From NCBI GenBank assembly GCA_025923195.1, contig JAICGJ010000032.1, forward strand, positions 1 through 39,924: DNA of 39,924 nt. The letters are read 5' to 3'. This document shows positions 1 to 7,514 of this stretch, piece by piece. The position numbers and the translations under genes were made by a program. This stretch comes from Chryseolinea sp. (GTDB lineage: Bacteria; Bacteroidota; Bacteroidia; Cytophagales; Cyclobacteriaceae). How positions within the stretch are numbered: position 1 is the first letter of the stretch; each line of letters starts with the position of its first letter. Under the pieces are notes generated by a model that worked only from the letters and a program-made list of their open reading frames with translations, was not told where the DNA came from and did no database searches.

Positions 1-2
1 AA

Positions 3-1040
3 AGTTCGAAATTAAGTTTTCAAGATCCGGATTTTAAAATCAACAGACCTGAAATTGGTATTACCATCGACAGACAGAAGGCTGCACAGTCTGGGATATC
101 TACTCAGGAGATAGGCAGGACGTTGCAACTTGCACTAAGCGGTAGGCGCTATGGATATTTTATCTACAACGATCGGCAATACGAAGTTATCGGACAACTG
201 GACAGAAAGGAACGCTCAGCTCCGGCAGACCTGCGATCTTTGTTCCTGAAGGCTGACAACGGGCAAATGGTCTCGCTGGACAATCTTGTGAAAATGACTG
301 AGAGTGTTAGCCCCCCCGCTATCTACCGGTATAATCAATCTTACAGTGCAACGATCTCTGCAACCCCCGCTGCTGGGGTGAGCCTGGGAGAGGCAATTGC
401 AGAAATGGATGGAATCGCTAAAAGTGTGTTGCCACCGGGATTCAGCACAACCCTGGCTGGCCAAAGCCGTGATTACGCTGAGAGTAGTTCAAGCTTAATC
501 TTTGCCTTCATTTTTGCGATCGTATTGATTTACCTGGTGCTTGCAGCACAATTTGAAAGTCTTATCGATCCATTTATCATCTTGCTTACGGTACCCATGG
601 CGTTGACTGGTGCATTGCTCAGCCTCTGGCTTACCGGTCACTCCATAAACGTGTTCAGCGAAATAGGGATCATTATGCTGATCGGATTGATCACGAAAAA
701 TGGTATCCTTATTGTTGAATTTGCAAACCAGCGAAAGGAAGAGGGATTATCTGTAAGTGAAGCCGTACTTGCTGCTGCTTCATCCCGATTCCGCCCGATA
801 CTGATGACCACCTTGGCGATGATATTTGGAACTCTACCTATAGCTCTATCGTTGGGAACCTCCTCAGGCAGTCGAACATCGTTGGGAATTGCAGTAGTCG
901 GCGGATTGATCTTCGCCGGGATACTGACCCTCTATGTAATTCCATCTGTCTATTCTTACTTCTCACGTGCGTTTATACCTAATAAAGACAATAATAATCG
1001 ACTTGTAGAATCGACAGAAGGAGTCGTAGTAGCCTCATAG
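3..1040 (+). CDS. RND-family efflux permease, C-terminal part (5' end outside window)
   Basis: This is the last ~345 residues of a roughly 1000-residue HAE1/AcrB-type inner-membrane pump. The reading frame is open from the first bases of the window, so the apparent TTG start at 123 is internal. The early part (IDRQKAAQSGIS) matches the periplasmic porter/docking region. It is followed by about five hydrophobic segments corresponding to TM8-TM12, including the GLITKNGILIVEF segment, whose Lys belongs to the proton-relay network of the family. The short tail after the last membrane segment is Asn/Val rich. A TolC-like gene lies 66 bp downstream on the same strand, so the two probably form one tripartite exporter; the membrane-fusion adaptor should be upstream of the window. 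The substrate cannot be told from this fragment. The family call is very secure; drug versus other substrate is open. Confidence 0.93.
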   Translation, partial: SSKLSFQDPDFKINRPEIGITIDRQKAAQSGISTQEIGRTLQLALSGRRYGYFIYNDRQYEVIGQLDRKERSAPADLRSLFLKADNGQMVSLDNLVKMTESVSPPAIYRYNQSYSATISATPAAGVSLGEAIAEMDGIAKSVLPPGFSTTLAGQSRDYAESSSSLIFAFIFAIVLIYLVLAAQFESLIDPFIILLTVPMALTGALLSLWLTGHSINVFSEIGIIMLIGLITKNGILIVEFANQRKEEGLSVSEAVLAAASSRFRPILMTTLAMIFGTLPIALSLGTSSGSRTSLGIAVVGGLIFAGILTLYVIPSVYSYFSRAFIPNKDNNNRLVESTEGVVVAS

Positions 1041-1063
1041 TTTGACCCGACACTTAGAACTTT

Positions 1064-1081
1064 TCCGAAGAAGTCTTCGGA
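1064..1081. promoter_or_regulatory. 18-bp perfect palindrome between RND and TolC genes
   Basis: TCCGAAGA-AG-TCTTCGGA is an 8-bp perfect inverted repeat with a 2-bp centre, 23 bp after the RND stop and 25 bp before the TolC start. The centre is too short for a comfortable RNA loop without opening inner pairs, and no T-run follows, so it is a poor terminator. A dimeric-repressor operator or an mRNA-processing hairpin inside the operon are alternatives. The role is inferred only. Confidence 0.35.
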
Positions 1082-1106
1082 TAACACTTCAACACTTTTA
1101 TTCCGT

Positions 1107-2435
1107 ATGAAATCAATTATTAGAAATTTAACCCTAGTTATTGCGCTGAGCATTTCACTAGCTCACATGGCAAATGCGCAGCAGAAATTGTCGCTACAGG
1201 AGGCCGTCGACCTGGCCGTAACTAAAAATCCTGAGGTAGTTGCCAGCCAGCTCGAGGTTGAAAAAGCAAGGCAGCAAAAAGTGATCTCACGAAGTCTCTT
1301 TCTTCCATCTGTCAATCTTGCTGCGCAAGCGAATCATTATTTTAGCCTGACACCGTTCTTTGGATTTGGGGAGTCGGCTTCCCAAGACAAAATTCCCTAT
1401 GGACGGTTCGGAGGTGAGGATCAATTTTCAACGTATGTGTCTGCCGTACAACCCATCTTCAACCCGCAAGCATTTCCTGCATTCCAACAATCCAGATTGG
1501 AGGAAGAAGAGAGTCGCCTCGAACTGAATTCGACCAGGATTGGGACGCAGGCAGCTGTTAAACAAGCCTATCTGCAGATATTGGTATTGCAGGAAAGAAT
1601 CAGATTGCAACATGAAAGCATAAACAGAAATCAACGGGCGCTGCAAGATGCGAAGTCGCTATTTCTACAAGGAAAAGGCCTGCGTGTTGATACACTTCGG
1701 GCCTATACCGCCGTCAAAAATCTGGAGCCTGACCTTTTGAAGTTGACGGCTGCAGTGGAGACGACCAAGCTTCGTTTAAAAGCGCTGATCGGGATCGATT
1801 CGCTAAAGGATGTGCAACTGACGGATTCACTATTCCTTCCTGATGCGGGCTCGATACCCGCTGAAGCGGAGGTTTACCACCTTGCGAAAACTAATAACCC
1901 AAAATACCAAGCAATTGCGCTTCAGGAACAGTTGGATGAACAGCGAGCGCACATCGCATCAGCGGCTAGACTACCCGTAATCTCGGCGGTTGCGCAGTAT
2001 CAATTGCAAACGCAAACGAATGATTTTGAATACGGCAATGCATACTATCCCTCAGCTTCTTTCATCGGGTTACAACTGTCCGTTCCGCTGTTTACAGGAT
2101 TAAGCAACCAGGCAAAGGTAAGGCAGGCACGTATTTCAAAAGAACAAACAGCTCTTCGGACGAACTATGCATATGAACAGCTTCGCGCTTCAGTACATCA
2201 GGTCGTGTCCGACAGTCATGAGTCATTGGCCCGCCTGCAAACTGCCGTGGATGTACAAGAGACAGCACAATTGAGCTACAACATCACACAATACAGGTAC
2301 AAAAAGGGTGTGGCATCGCGGCTTGAATTAACGGACTCCGAATTAGAGCTATCCACAGCGCAGGCAAATTATCTCGAAGCAGTATACGATTACCTTTCAG
2401 CCAGAATAGCAATGCAGGAGCTCATCGGAGAATGA
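1107..2435 (+). CDS. TolC-family outer-membrane efflux channel
   Basis: A 442-residue outer-membrane factor that would form the trimeric exit duct for the RND pump encoded immediately upstream. An N-terminal signal peptide (hydrophobic residues ~8-22, cleavage near ANA-QQ) precedes KLSLQEAVDLAVTKNPEV, the typical opening of the first OEP repeat. Two OEP halves follow (about residues 30-215 and 240-440). Both have long amphipathic helices rich in Gln/Ala/Glu and short beta-strand segments, for example SASFIGLQLSVPLFTG in the second half. The length is normal for the family. The ATG start fits the signal peptide and the same-strand order after the permease. No outer-membrane lipobox cysteine is seen, which argues against the lipidated NodT/OprM subtype. 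Confidence 0.93.
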   Translation: MKSIIRNLTLVIALSISLAHMANAQQKLSLQEAVDLAVTKNPEVVASQLEVEKARQQKVISRSLFLPSVNLAAQANHYFSLTPFFGFGESASQDKIPYGRFGGEDQFSTYVSAVQPIFNPQAFPAFQQSRLEEEESRLELNSTRIGTQAAVKQAYLQILVLQERIRLQHESINRNQRALQDAKSLFLQGKGLRVDTLRAYTAVKNLEPDLLKLTAAVETTKLRLKALIGIDSLKDVQLTDSLFLPDAGSIPAEAEVYHLAKTNNPKYQAIALQEQLDEQRAHIASAARLPVISAVAQYQLQTQTNDFEYGNAYYPSASFIGLQLSVPLFTGLSNQAKVRQARISKEQTALRTNYAYEQLRASVHQVVSDSHESLARLQTAVDVQETAQLSYNITQYRYKKGVASRLELTDSELELSTAQANYLEAVYDYLSARIAMQELIGE

Positions 2436-2649
2436 TGGACCGTTCCAGTTAAGAGAATTTGCTCCTGGCGAGGTCTGATTGCGTTGTGGTGTGCGGCCCA
2501 ACTGTGCAAAATAGTCGCGCTGTAGAGATATTCATCAACATATAGTTAACGTTAGCATCCCGCTTGGATGATTCACGGGGCATTCTGCGGATTGGTATGA
2601 TGTTTTGATATGACTTGTGGGAAAGGTATAACTCTAAAAATATTTAATC

Positions 2650-3030
2650 ATGAAAAAGTTACTTTTAATTGTATACAGTGTTGCTATGATGAGTATAAGC
2701 GCACTGGCTCAGGTACAGCAGCAGGACACATCTTCCACAGATCATAACGCTCAACCTCAAGTAGAGCAACGTGACGAAAATACACAAAGCGATGATATGA
2801 AGACGGAAGACGCAGAACGGACAGGTGATCAAGAGCAATCCACCGAGGAAGAACTTCAAAAAGATGCGGAAGCTATGCAAGAAAATTTTGAGGGATCCAC
2901 CATTGATAAAGTTGGCCCTAATGGCGAACAGCTATTTAAGGAACGTGGCAAATATTTCTATATTGATGACGAAGGCAGAAAGGTGAAGGTAAAGAAATCT
3001 GACGTGAGGGATAAGTCTCAAAATCCCTAA
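2650..3030 (+). CDS. Small secreted Gln/Glu-rich protein, tandem paralog 1
   Basis: 126 residues, not assigned to any family I know. A signal peptide (residues 1-20, ending ALAQ) leads into a low-complexity acidic, Gln-rich, probably disordered stretch (~21-85). It ends in a compact motif (~87-122) containing DKVGPNGE, GKYFYIDDEG and VKVKKSD. The same motif with conservative changes closes the protein encoded 265 bp downstream, so the two are tandem duplicates. The ATG is followed by AAAAAG, as in the paralog. A strong hairpin terminator lies 38 bp after the stop, so the gene looks monocistronic. The repeated Gly-Lys-Tyr-Tyr/Phe-Tyr-x-x-Asp/Glu-x-Gly pattern may be a small beta-hairpin domain. 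Export is well supported; function is unknown. Confidence 0.8.
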   Translation: MKKLLLIVYSVAMMSISALAQVQQQDTSSTDHNAQPQVEQRDENTQSDDMKTEDAERTGDQEQSTEEELQKDAEAMQENFEGSTIDKVGPNGEQLFKERGKYFYIDDEGRKVKVKKSDVRDKSQNP

Positions 3031-3067
3031 GACGGCGAATGAATAGCTAACTGCATTAGAAAATAAG

Positions 3068-3093
3068 AAACCCGGTAGTGCCGGGTTTTTCTA
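3068..3093 (+). terminator. Rho-independent terminator after small secreted protein 1
   Basis: AAACCCGG (3068-3075), loop TAGTG, then CCGGGTTT (3081-3088) running into further T residues. This is a perfect 8-bp stem with a 5-nt loop, 38 bp past the stop codon. Confidence 0.85.
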
Positions 3094-3295
3094 TTTTTTA
3101 CCGCAAGTGAAAAAGTTCTGGATTAAGAAAAATAGTTACATGAGAAGGTGGAAAAAAAATTCCCGTTGTAGAATTATTCAGCAGACGAACGAATGGCAAT
3201 ACCCGATTTCAGTCCCTGATCAACGGTTGGCATAAGTGGTATAATGTTTATTGACTATATGAAGTAAAGATGTTTCACTTAAAAATAATTTAACA

Positions 3296-3841
3296 ATGAA
3301 AAAGGTACTAATGACAATATGTGGTGCTGCGATGCTTGGAATAGCAACGTTAGCTCAAGCCCAAGATCAAGACACGGCTTCCACGAATTTTAACAATCAG
3401 CCAATAGAGCAAAATGAGGCTCCGCCGGTACAAGATCAACCTACATTGGATCAACCGACTCAAGAGTCACCTGCGCTTGATCAACCGACACAGGAAACAC
3501 CTGTACAGGACCAACCTACGTTAGATCAGCCAACGCAGGAGCCGCCAGTCCAAGACGCACCAGTTCAAGAGTCGCCCGTTCAGGATCAACCCGCGCTAGA
3601 TCAGCCAACGCAAGATGGGAATAATGCAATCCAACAAGGTCAATCCCGCGAATCGGAACAACCTACTCCCGAACAAACGGATCAATCTATGGAAAGACCG
3701 AGTGAAATAATTCCTGTGGAAGATAAGGTCGGACCTAATGGAGAAGCAATCTTCATGGAAGACGGCAAGTATTACTATATGAACGAGGCTGGCGAAAAAA
3801 AGAAGATTAAGAAATCTGAGTTACAAGATAAAACACAGTAA
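3296..3841 (+). CDS. Small secreted Pro/Gln/Thr-rich repeat protein, tandem paralog 2
   Basis: 181 residues with a signal peptide (1-22, ending AQAQ). A mature N-terminus beginning DQDTAST resembles QQDTSST in the upstream paralog. Residues ~44-107 are an imperfect repeat of PVQDQPT/LDQPTQE units, which the upstream paralog lacks. The last ~40 residues carry the shared motif DKVGPNGE...GKYYYMNEAGE...IKKSEL. The two genes therefore share ends and differ in the linker, as if a tethered C-terminal module were displayed on linkers of different length. Its own hairpin terminator follows by 25 bp. No catalytic motif is visible. A cell-envelope or extracellular structural or stress role is possible but is only inference. 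Confidence 0.8.
   Translation: MKKVLMTICGAAMLGIATLAQAQDQDTASTNFNNQPIEQNEAPPVQDQPTLDQPTQESPALDQPTQETPVQDQPTLDQPTQEPPVQDAPVQESPVQDQPALDQPTQDGNNAIQQGQSRESEQPTPEQTDQSMERPSEIIPVEDKVGPNGEAIFMEDGKYYYMNEAGEKKKIKKSELQDKTQ
3425..3616 (+). repeat. In-frame Pro/Gln/Thr repeat tract inside paralog 2
   Basis: About 64 codons encode overlapping copies of PVQDQP, TLDQPTQE and ALDQPTQE. At DNA level the units (for example GATCAACCGAC and GATCAGCCAACGCA) are diverged at third positions. The repeat is therefore old or selected at protein level, not a fresh slippage product. Confidence 0.8.
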
Positions 3842-3866
3842 CCATCAGGCTGTCTCCTGGGTAGTG

Positions 3867-3900
3867 AAAAGGCTTCTGAATTTTTTCAGAGGCCTTTTTT
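3867..3900 (+). terminator. Rho-independent terminator after small secreted protein 2
   Basis: AAAAGGCTTCTGAA (3867-3880), loop TTTT, then TTCAGAGGCCTTTT (3885-3898). This is a 14-bp stem with one G-T pair, ending in six T residues, 25 bp past the stop. Confidence 0.88.
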
Positions 3901-3968
3901 ATGTTACATCTGATGCAATTTAATTGCGTAAAGTTCTAAATTTGATGGTTAAGCTGCATCGACTAACA

Positions 3969-5699
3969 ATGAATTTTAGATTTCTGGCCTTTTGTCTCTA
4001 TTTATTTATCAGCGTTACTTTTTTACTGCTCTCCTGTAATCAGAAGAAATCAACCGCTATGGATTCGCCTGACATAGATACTGCTGCCATCCGCAGGGGG
4101 CAAGTCATTTTTTCACAACAATGTGGGGCATGTCACAACTTTAGGCAGGACGGCATTGGACCGCAACTAGGGGGGCTATTAACTGCTGTTTCCGGTGACT
4201 GGATCAAGAGTTTTATTAAGAATCCTAGACTTATCATAGAATCCGGCGATGAGCGGGCTCATCTGTTATTTGAAAAATATAAAACTGTGATGCCGTCGTT
4301 CGAAAGTCTGTCGGATGAAGAATTGAACAGCATTGTGGCATTCCTCGGTACCAAGGACGCACCTGATCCTAAAAGAACAAAGTTTGATCCCAATGCACTC
4401 ACCAATCCAATTCCGGATTCGATCACTCAGTCAGGGTTAACGTTAGGGCTGGAGTTGCTCGCCACCATACCGCCTTCAAGCTCAGAGGGTCAGTTGACAC
4501 GGATCTGCAAACTCGATTTTAGACCGGACACCAAAGAATTGTATGTGGTTGACCTTCGAGGAAAACTTTACATGTTAGATAAGAACGAACCAAAACTTTA
4601 TCTCGACATGTTGAAAGAGAAGCCAAAGTTTATTCATAAGCCAGGACTGGCGACTGGTTTTGGAAGCTTTGCGTTCCATCCCGAGTTTAAATCCAACGGA
4701 CTGCTATACACAACTCATGTCGAAGGCCCGGGTTCGGGAAAAGCTGACTTCAGCTATAACGACTCAATCAAGGTGACCCTTCAGTGGGTGTTGTCGGAAT
4801 GGAAGACAGCAAACCCAAATGGCTTTCCCTTTGAAGGAAAAAGCAGAGAGTTGTTTCGCGTAAATATGGTCGGATCCTTTCATGGCGTTCAGGAAATTAC
4901 ATTTAACCCGTTGGCTAAGCCAGGTGACGAAGACTACGGTCTCCTTTACATCGGGATCGGCGACGGTGCAAGCGTCGAGCTCGGGTACCCCTGGCTTGTT
5001 CGTAGTGAAGACAAAATTTGGGGAAGCATAATTAGGATTGATCCTGCAGGACGAAATAGTCTCAATGGAAACTATGGGATTCCACCAGCGAATCCATTTT
5101 CCAAAAGCAAGAATCCCAATACCGTCCGCGAGTTGTATGCGTGGGGATTCCGTAATCCGCATCGCATTACGTGGACAAAGAAAGGGCAAATGCTCGCGTC
5201 AAACATTGGCCATCATAACATCGAATCTTTGTATTTAATTCTTCCGGGTCATGACTACGGTTGGCCTATACGCGAAGGTACTTTTGTCATGAAAGCCGAT
5301 GAGAATATGAGCAACATCTTTCCGCTGCCCTCAGATGACTCGACCTATCACATAACCTATCCTGTGGCTCAATATGATCATGATGAGGGTAATGCTATCT
5401 CTGGCGGTTTTGAATACTGGGGAAAGACGCTTCCTGAGTTGCAGGGCAAATGTATCTTTGGTGACATTGTCCGGGGACGTATATTTTGCGTAGAAATCAG
5501 CGATCTCAAGTTAGGGAGTCAGGCAACAATAAAAGAAATGAAGGTTTCGATCAATGGCAGGATCACTACCCTGGTTGATCTATGTGGCGCTCAAAAAGTG
5601 GATATGAGGTTCGGACGAGACCACGAGGGAGAACTGTACGTTCTTACAAAGCCTGACGGAAAAGTCTATCGGGTGGTCAGCGCGGGTACGGGGGTTTAG
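3969..5699 (+). CDS. Cytochrome c / PQQ-type sugar (sorbosone) dehydrogenase lipoprotein
   Basis: A two-domain exported redox protein, about 576 residues from the chosen ATG. A lipoprotein signal (hydrophobic run then LLSC, Cys23) is followed by a class-I cytochrome c domain with the heme site CGACH (Cys52, Cys55, His56) and a likely distal Met in VMPSF (~108). Residues ~155-570 form a six-bladed propeller of the glucose/sorbosone dehydrogenase family, with FAFHPEF, LLYIGIGDG, WGFRNPHRITW and HDYGWPIREG signatures. It would oxidise a sugar-type substrate in the periplasm, passing electrons through its own heme; the substrate cannot be read off. Upstream in-frame starts exist (TTG 3924, ATG 3945). 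ATG 3969 gives the cleanest lipoprotein signal, but ATG 3945 is possible. A TAnnTTTG-like TAAATTTG sits at 3937-3944, which would favour 3969. Confidence 0.9.
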   Translation: MNFRFLAFCLYLFISVTFLLLSCNQKKSTAMDSPDIDTAAIRRGQVIFSQQCGACHNFRQDGIGPQLGGLLTAVSGDWIKSFIKNPRLIIESGDERAHLLFEKYKTVMPSFESLSDEELNSIVAFLGTKDAPDPKRTKFDPNALTNPIPDSITQSGLTLGLELLATIPPSSSEGQLTRICKLDFRPDTKELYVVDLRGKLYMLDKNEPKLYLDMLKEKPKFIHKPGLATGFGSFAFHPEFKSNGLLYTTHVEGPGSGKADFSYNDSIKVTLQWVLSEWKTANPNGFPFEGKSRELFRVNMVGSFHGVQEITFNPLAKPGDEDYGLLYIGIGDGASVELGYPWLVRSEDKIWGSIIRIDPAGRNSLNGNYGIPPANPFSKSKNPNTVRELYAWGFRNPHRITWTKKGQMLASNIGHHNIESLYLILPGHDYGWPIREGTFVMKADENMSNIFPLPSDDSTYHITYPVAQYDHDEGNAISGGFEYWGKTLPELQGKCIFGDIVRGRIFCVEISDLKLGSQATIKEMKVSINGRITTLVDLCGAQKVDMRFGRDHEGELYVLTKPDGKVYRVVSAGTGV

Positions 5700-5749
5700 C
5701 GAGACATTGAAAGAAAAAATAGCACTTCACAGCCTTTGGAGTTACGGGC

Positions 5750-6694
5750 ATGAACGGGATAAGATTTGCAGCAATTATTGCATTGGTACAGATGTTCATC
5801 TTCAGTTGCCGGAACGAGGAAAAAATTGCGAGAGGAGAAGGACTTATCGAGGTCAATGGCGGGAAGATATGGTACAGAGTCCAAGGCGACGGAAATAGAA
5901 CCCCTATCCTGATGTTGCATGGCGGGCCGGGTCACCCTAGCCATTATCTTAATCCGTTGGCAGCCTTGCGAAGCGAATGGCCGGTGATAACATTTGATCA
6001 ACTGGGTTGTGGACGCTCTGACAGAATTAGCGACACTAGTTTGATGACCGTGGCGAATTATTCATCACACATAAATGAATTGGTGAACCACCTGAAACTT
6101 GAGGAGTTTTATCTGTATGGCCATTCCTGGGGTACAATGCTTGGAGTGGATTATTATTTGAAATATGGTGACAAGGTAAAGGCCTTAATCCTTGCAAGCC
6201 CATGTATCGATGCGGAGAGGTGGGTGAAGGATGCAGATGTGCTCATATCCACGCTTCCCGATTCTGTTCAACGAACCCTGCGAAACAACATGAAGGGTAT
6301 CCAGCAGGATTCCACAAAACTACAGGCAGCAGTCAATACGTACTTGAATAATTTTTATACGCGAAGGCATCCCATTTCCGCCGACCTGGATTCAGCAAAT
6401 TCGAATATGGGTTATAATGTCTATCAATATATGTGGGGGGACTATGAGTTTTTTGCCAGTGGGACTCTGAAAAATTACGACCGAACAGGAGAACTAAACC
6501 AGATAAAGGTACCCACCCTTTATACTGTCGGTGAGTTTGATGAGTCACAGCCTGCAACGGTGAAGTACTATCAGAGCCTAACGCCAAACTCAAAGTTGAG
6601 ATTAATACCCGACGCCGGCCACATGACCATGCACGATAATCCCGATGAAAACGTGAAAGTAATTTCTGAGTTTTTGAATGAAATTGAACGATAG
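5750..6694 (+). CDS. Alpha/beta-hydrolase, proline iminopeptidase-like (S33) lipoprotein
   Basis: 314 residues of the S33 aminopeptidase type, which cleaves N-terminal proline or similar small peptides or amides. The oxyanion motif HGGPG is at 57-61 and the nucleophile elbow GHSWG has Ser126. The acid is probably Asp264 (GEFDES) and the base His291 (DAGHM). Between the core strands a helical cap (about 155-240) has the usual length. The N-terminus MNGIRF... ends in FSC (Cys20), a plausible lipobox, so the enzyme is probably anchored in the envelope. The gene starts 50 bp after the dehydrogenase gene and may be co-transcribed with it. Family members also include other small-amide hydrolases, so the exact substrate is not fixed. 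Confidence 0.9.
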   Translation: MNGIRFAAIIALVQMFIFSCRNEEKIARGEGLIEVNGGKIWYRVQGDGNRTPILMLHGGPGHPSHYLNPLAALRSEWPVITFDQLGCGRSDRISDTSLMTVANYSSHINELVNHLKLEEFYLYGHSWGTMLGVDYYLKYGDKVKALILASPCIDAERWVKDADVLISTLPDSVQRTLRNNMKGIQQDSTKLQAAVNTYLNNFYTRRHPISADLDSANSNMGYNVYQYMWGDYEFFASGTLKNYDRTGELNQIKVPTLYTVGEFDESQPATVKYYQSLTPNSKLRLIPDAGHMTMHDNPDENVKVISEFLNEIER

Positions 6695-6716
6695 GTTAGC
6701 TCGAATTGAGTTCCGC

Positions 6717-6747
6717 TTGAATGGCCCTTGAGCGGGTGGTATTTTTG
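6717..6747 (+). promoter_or_regulatory. Candidate Bacteroidetes sigma-A promoter for the GNAT gene
   Basis: TTG at 6717-6719, a 20-bp spacer and TATTTTTG at 6740-6747. This matches the Bacteroidetes -33 (TTG) and -7 (TAnnTTTG) elements at the correct spacing. Transcription would begin near 6754, just before the TTG start at 6773, and it rules out the longer start at 6728. Confidence 0.5.
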
Positions 6748-6772
6748 CTATCAACCAAACACTACAGAAACG

Positions 6773-7276
6773 TTGGAGATAAAATTAAGGCAGGCAACAC
6801 CTAATGATTTGACGCTCCTTGAACATTGGGACAGTCAGCCACACACAATTGCTTCGGATCCCAATGATGATTGGCGTTGGGAGTCTGAACTTCAAAGGAA
6901 ACCCGAGTGGCGGGAACTGATCATTGCTGAGTTGGATGGAACGCCGATTGGGTTTATGCAAATAATTGATCCAGCGAAAGAAGACTCCAGATATTGGGGA
7001 AATGTCCCAGACAATCTGCGCGCTATCGACATATGGATTGGTGAACAGCACAACTTAGGTAGGGGATACGGTACAAAGATGATGAAAATGGCTCTCGATC
7101 TATGCTTTGCGAAAAAAGATGTTATTGCCGTTATCGTAGATCCGCTGGAAAGCAACACAAGGGCTCACAAATTCTATGAACGCTTGGGATTTAAGTTTGT
7201 GGAAAGAAGGCAATTTGGTGAAGACCGTTGCTTTGTTTATGAGCTGAGGCGCGGCATATGGGAAACAAAACAATAG
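6773..7276 (+). CDS. GNAT-family N-acetyltransferase (AAC(6')-like)
   Basis: 167 residues from the TTG at 6773, which gives the typical GNAT beginning MEIKLRQATPNDL. No ATG lies in frame, and the earlier TTG at 6728 overlaps the predicted promoter. The acetyl-CoA pyrophosphate loop is GRGYGT (~96-101, in LGRGYGTKMM). Strand beta-5 has VIVDPLESNTRAHKFYERLGFK, shown here only as its familiar short pieces NTRAHKFYERLGF. The overall layout (WRELIIAELDG, then IDIWIG) resembles aminoglycoside 6'-N-acetyltransferases and the related Acetyltransf_8 proteins. The aminoglycoside link is by resemblance only. The natural acceptor may be another amine. Confidence 0.85.
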   Translation: MEIKLRQATPNDLTLLEHWDSQPHTIASDPNDDWRWESELQRKPEWRELIIAELDGTPIGFMQIIDPAKEDSRYWGNVPDNLRAIDIWIGEQHNLGRGYGTKMMKMALDLCFAKKDVIAVIVDPLESNTRAHKFYERLGFKFVERRQFGEDRCFVYELRRGIWETKQ

Positions 7277-7514
7277 GCCATCCGTGTTTTCAAATAATTA
7301 AATTACGTCCCCCGAAAAATCAAATACCCAGACCGGTGCGACTTTCCAGAACAATAGGGATTTCACCTCCTTCCGTAACAGCCCTAGCCATTTATAAGCG
7401 CTTCCAAATCAGCTCCCAATTATCAATGTAAACAATGATAATACGCCTGACCGAATGGCATGAAGAAATTACGCCACTTTCGGGGCCCGGAATTTTTAAA
7501 CCGCTGCGGACTGG

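Noticed and set aside
2580-2620. Sigma-54-like TTGG element before the small secreted paralogs
   Set aside because: Both genes have a TTGG[C/T]AT sequence about 55-65 bp upstream, but the GC of the -12 box is not at the required 10-bp distance in either.
4764-5189. Long antisense open frame within the dehydrogenase gene
   Set aside because: It runs entirely against a clearly recognisable gene and shows no protein-like motifs; a shadow frame.
7277-7514. Possible gene remnant between GNAT and NHL genes
   Set aside because: A minus-strand frame reads VYIDNWELIWKRL before a stop, but it is too short and has no start or neighbour support; treated as non-coding.
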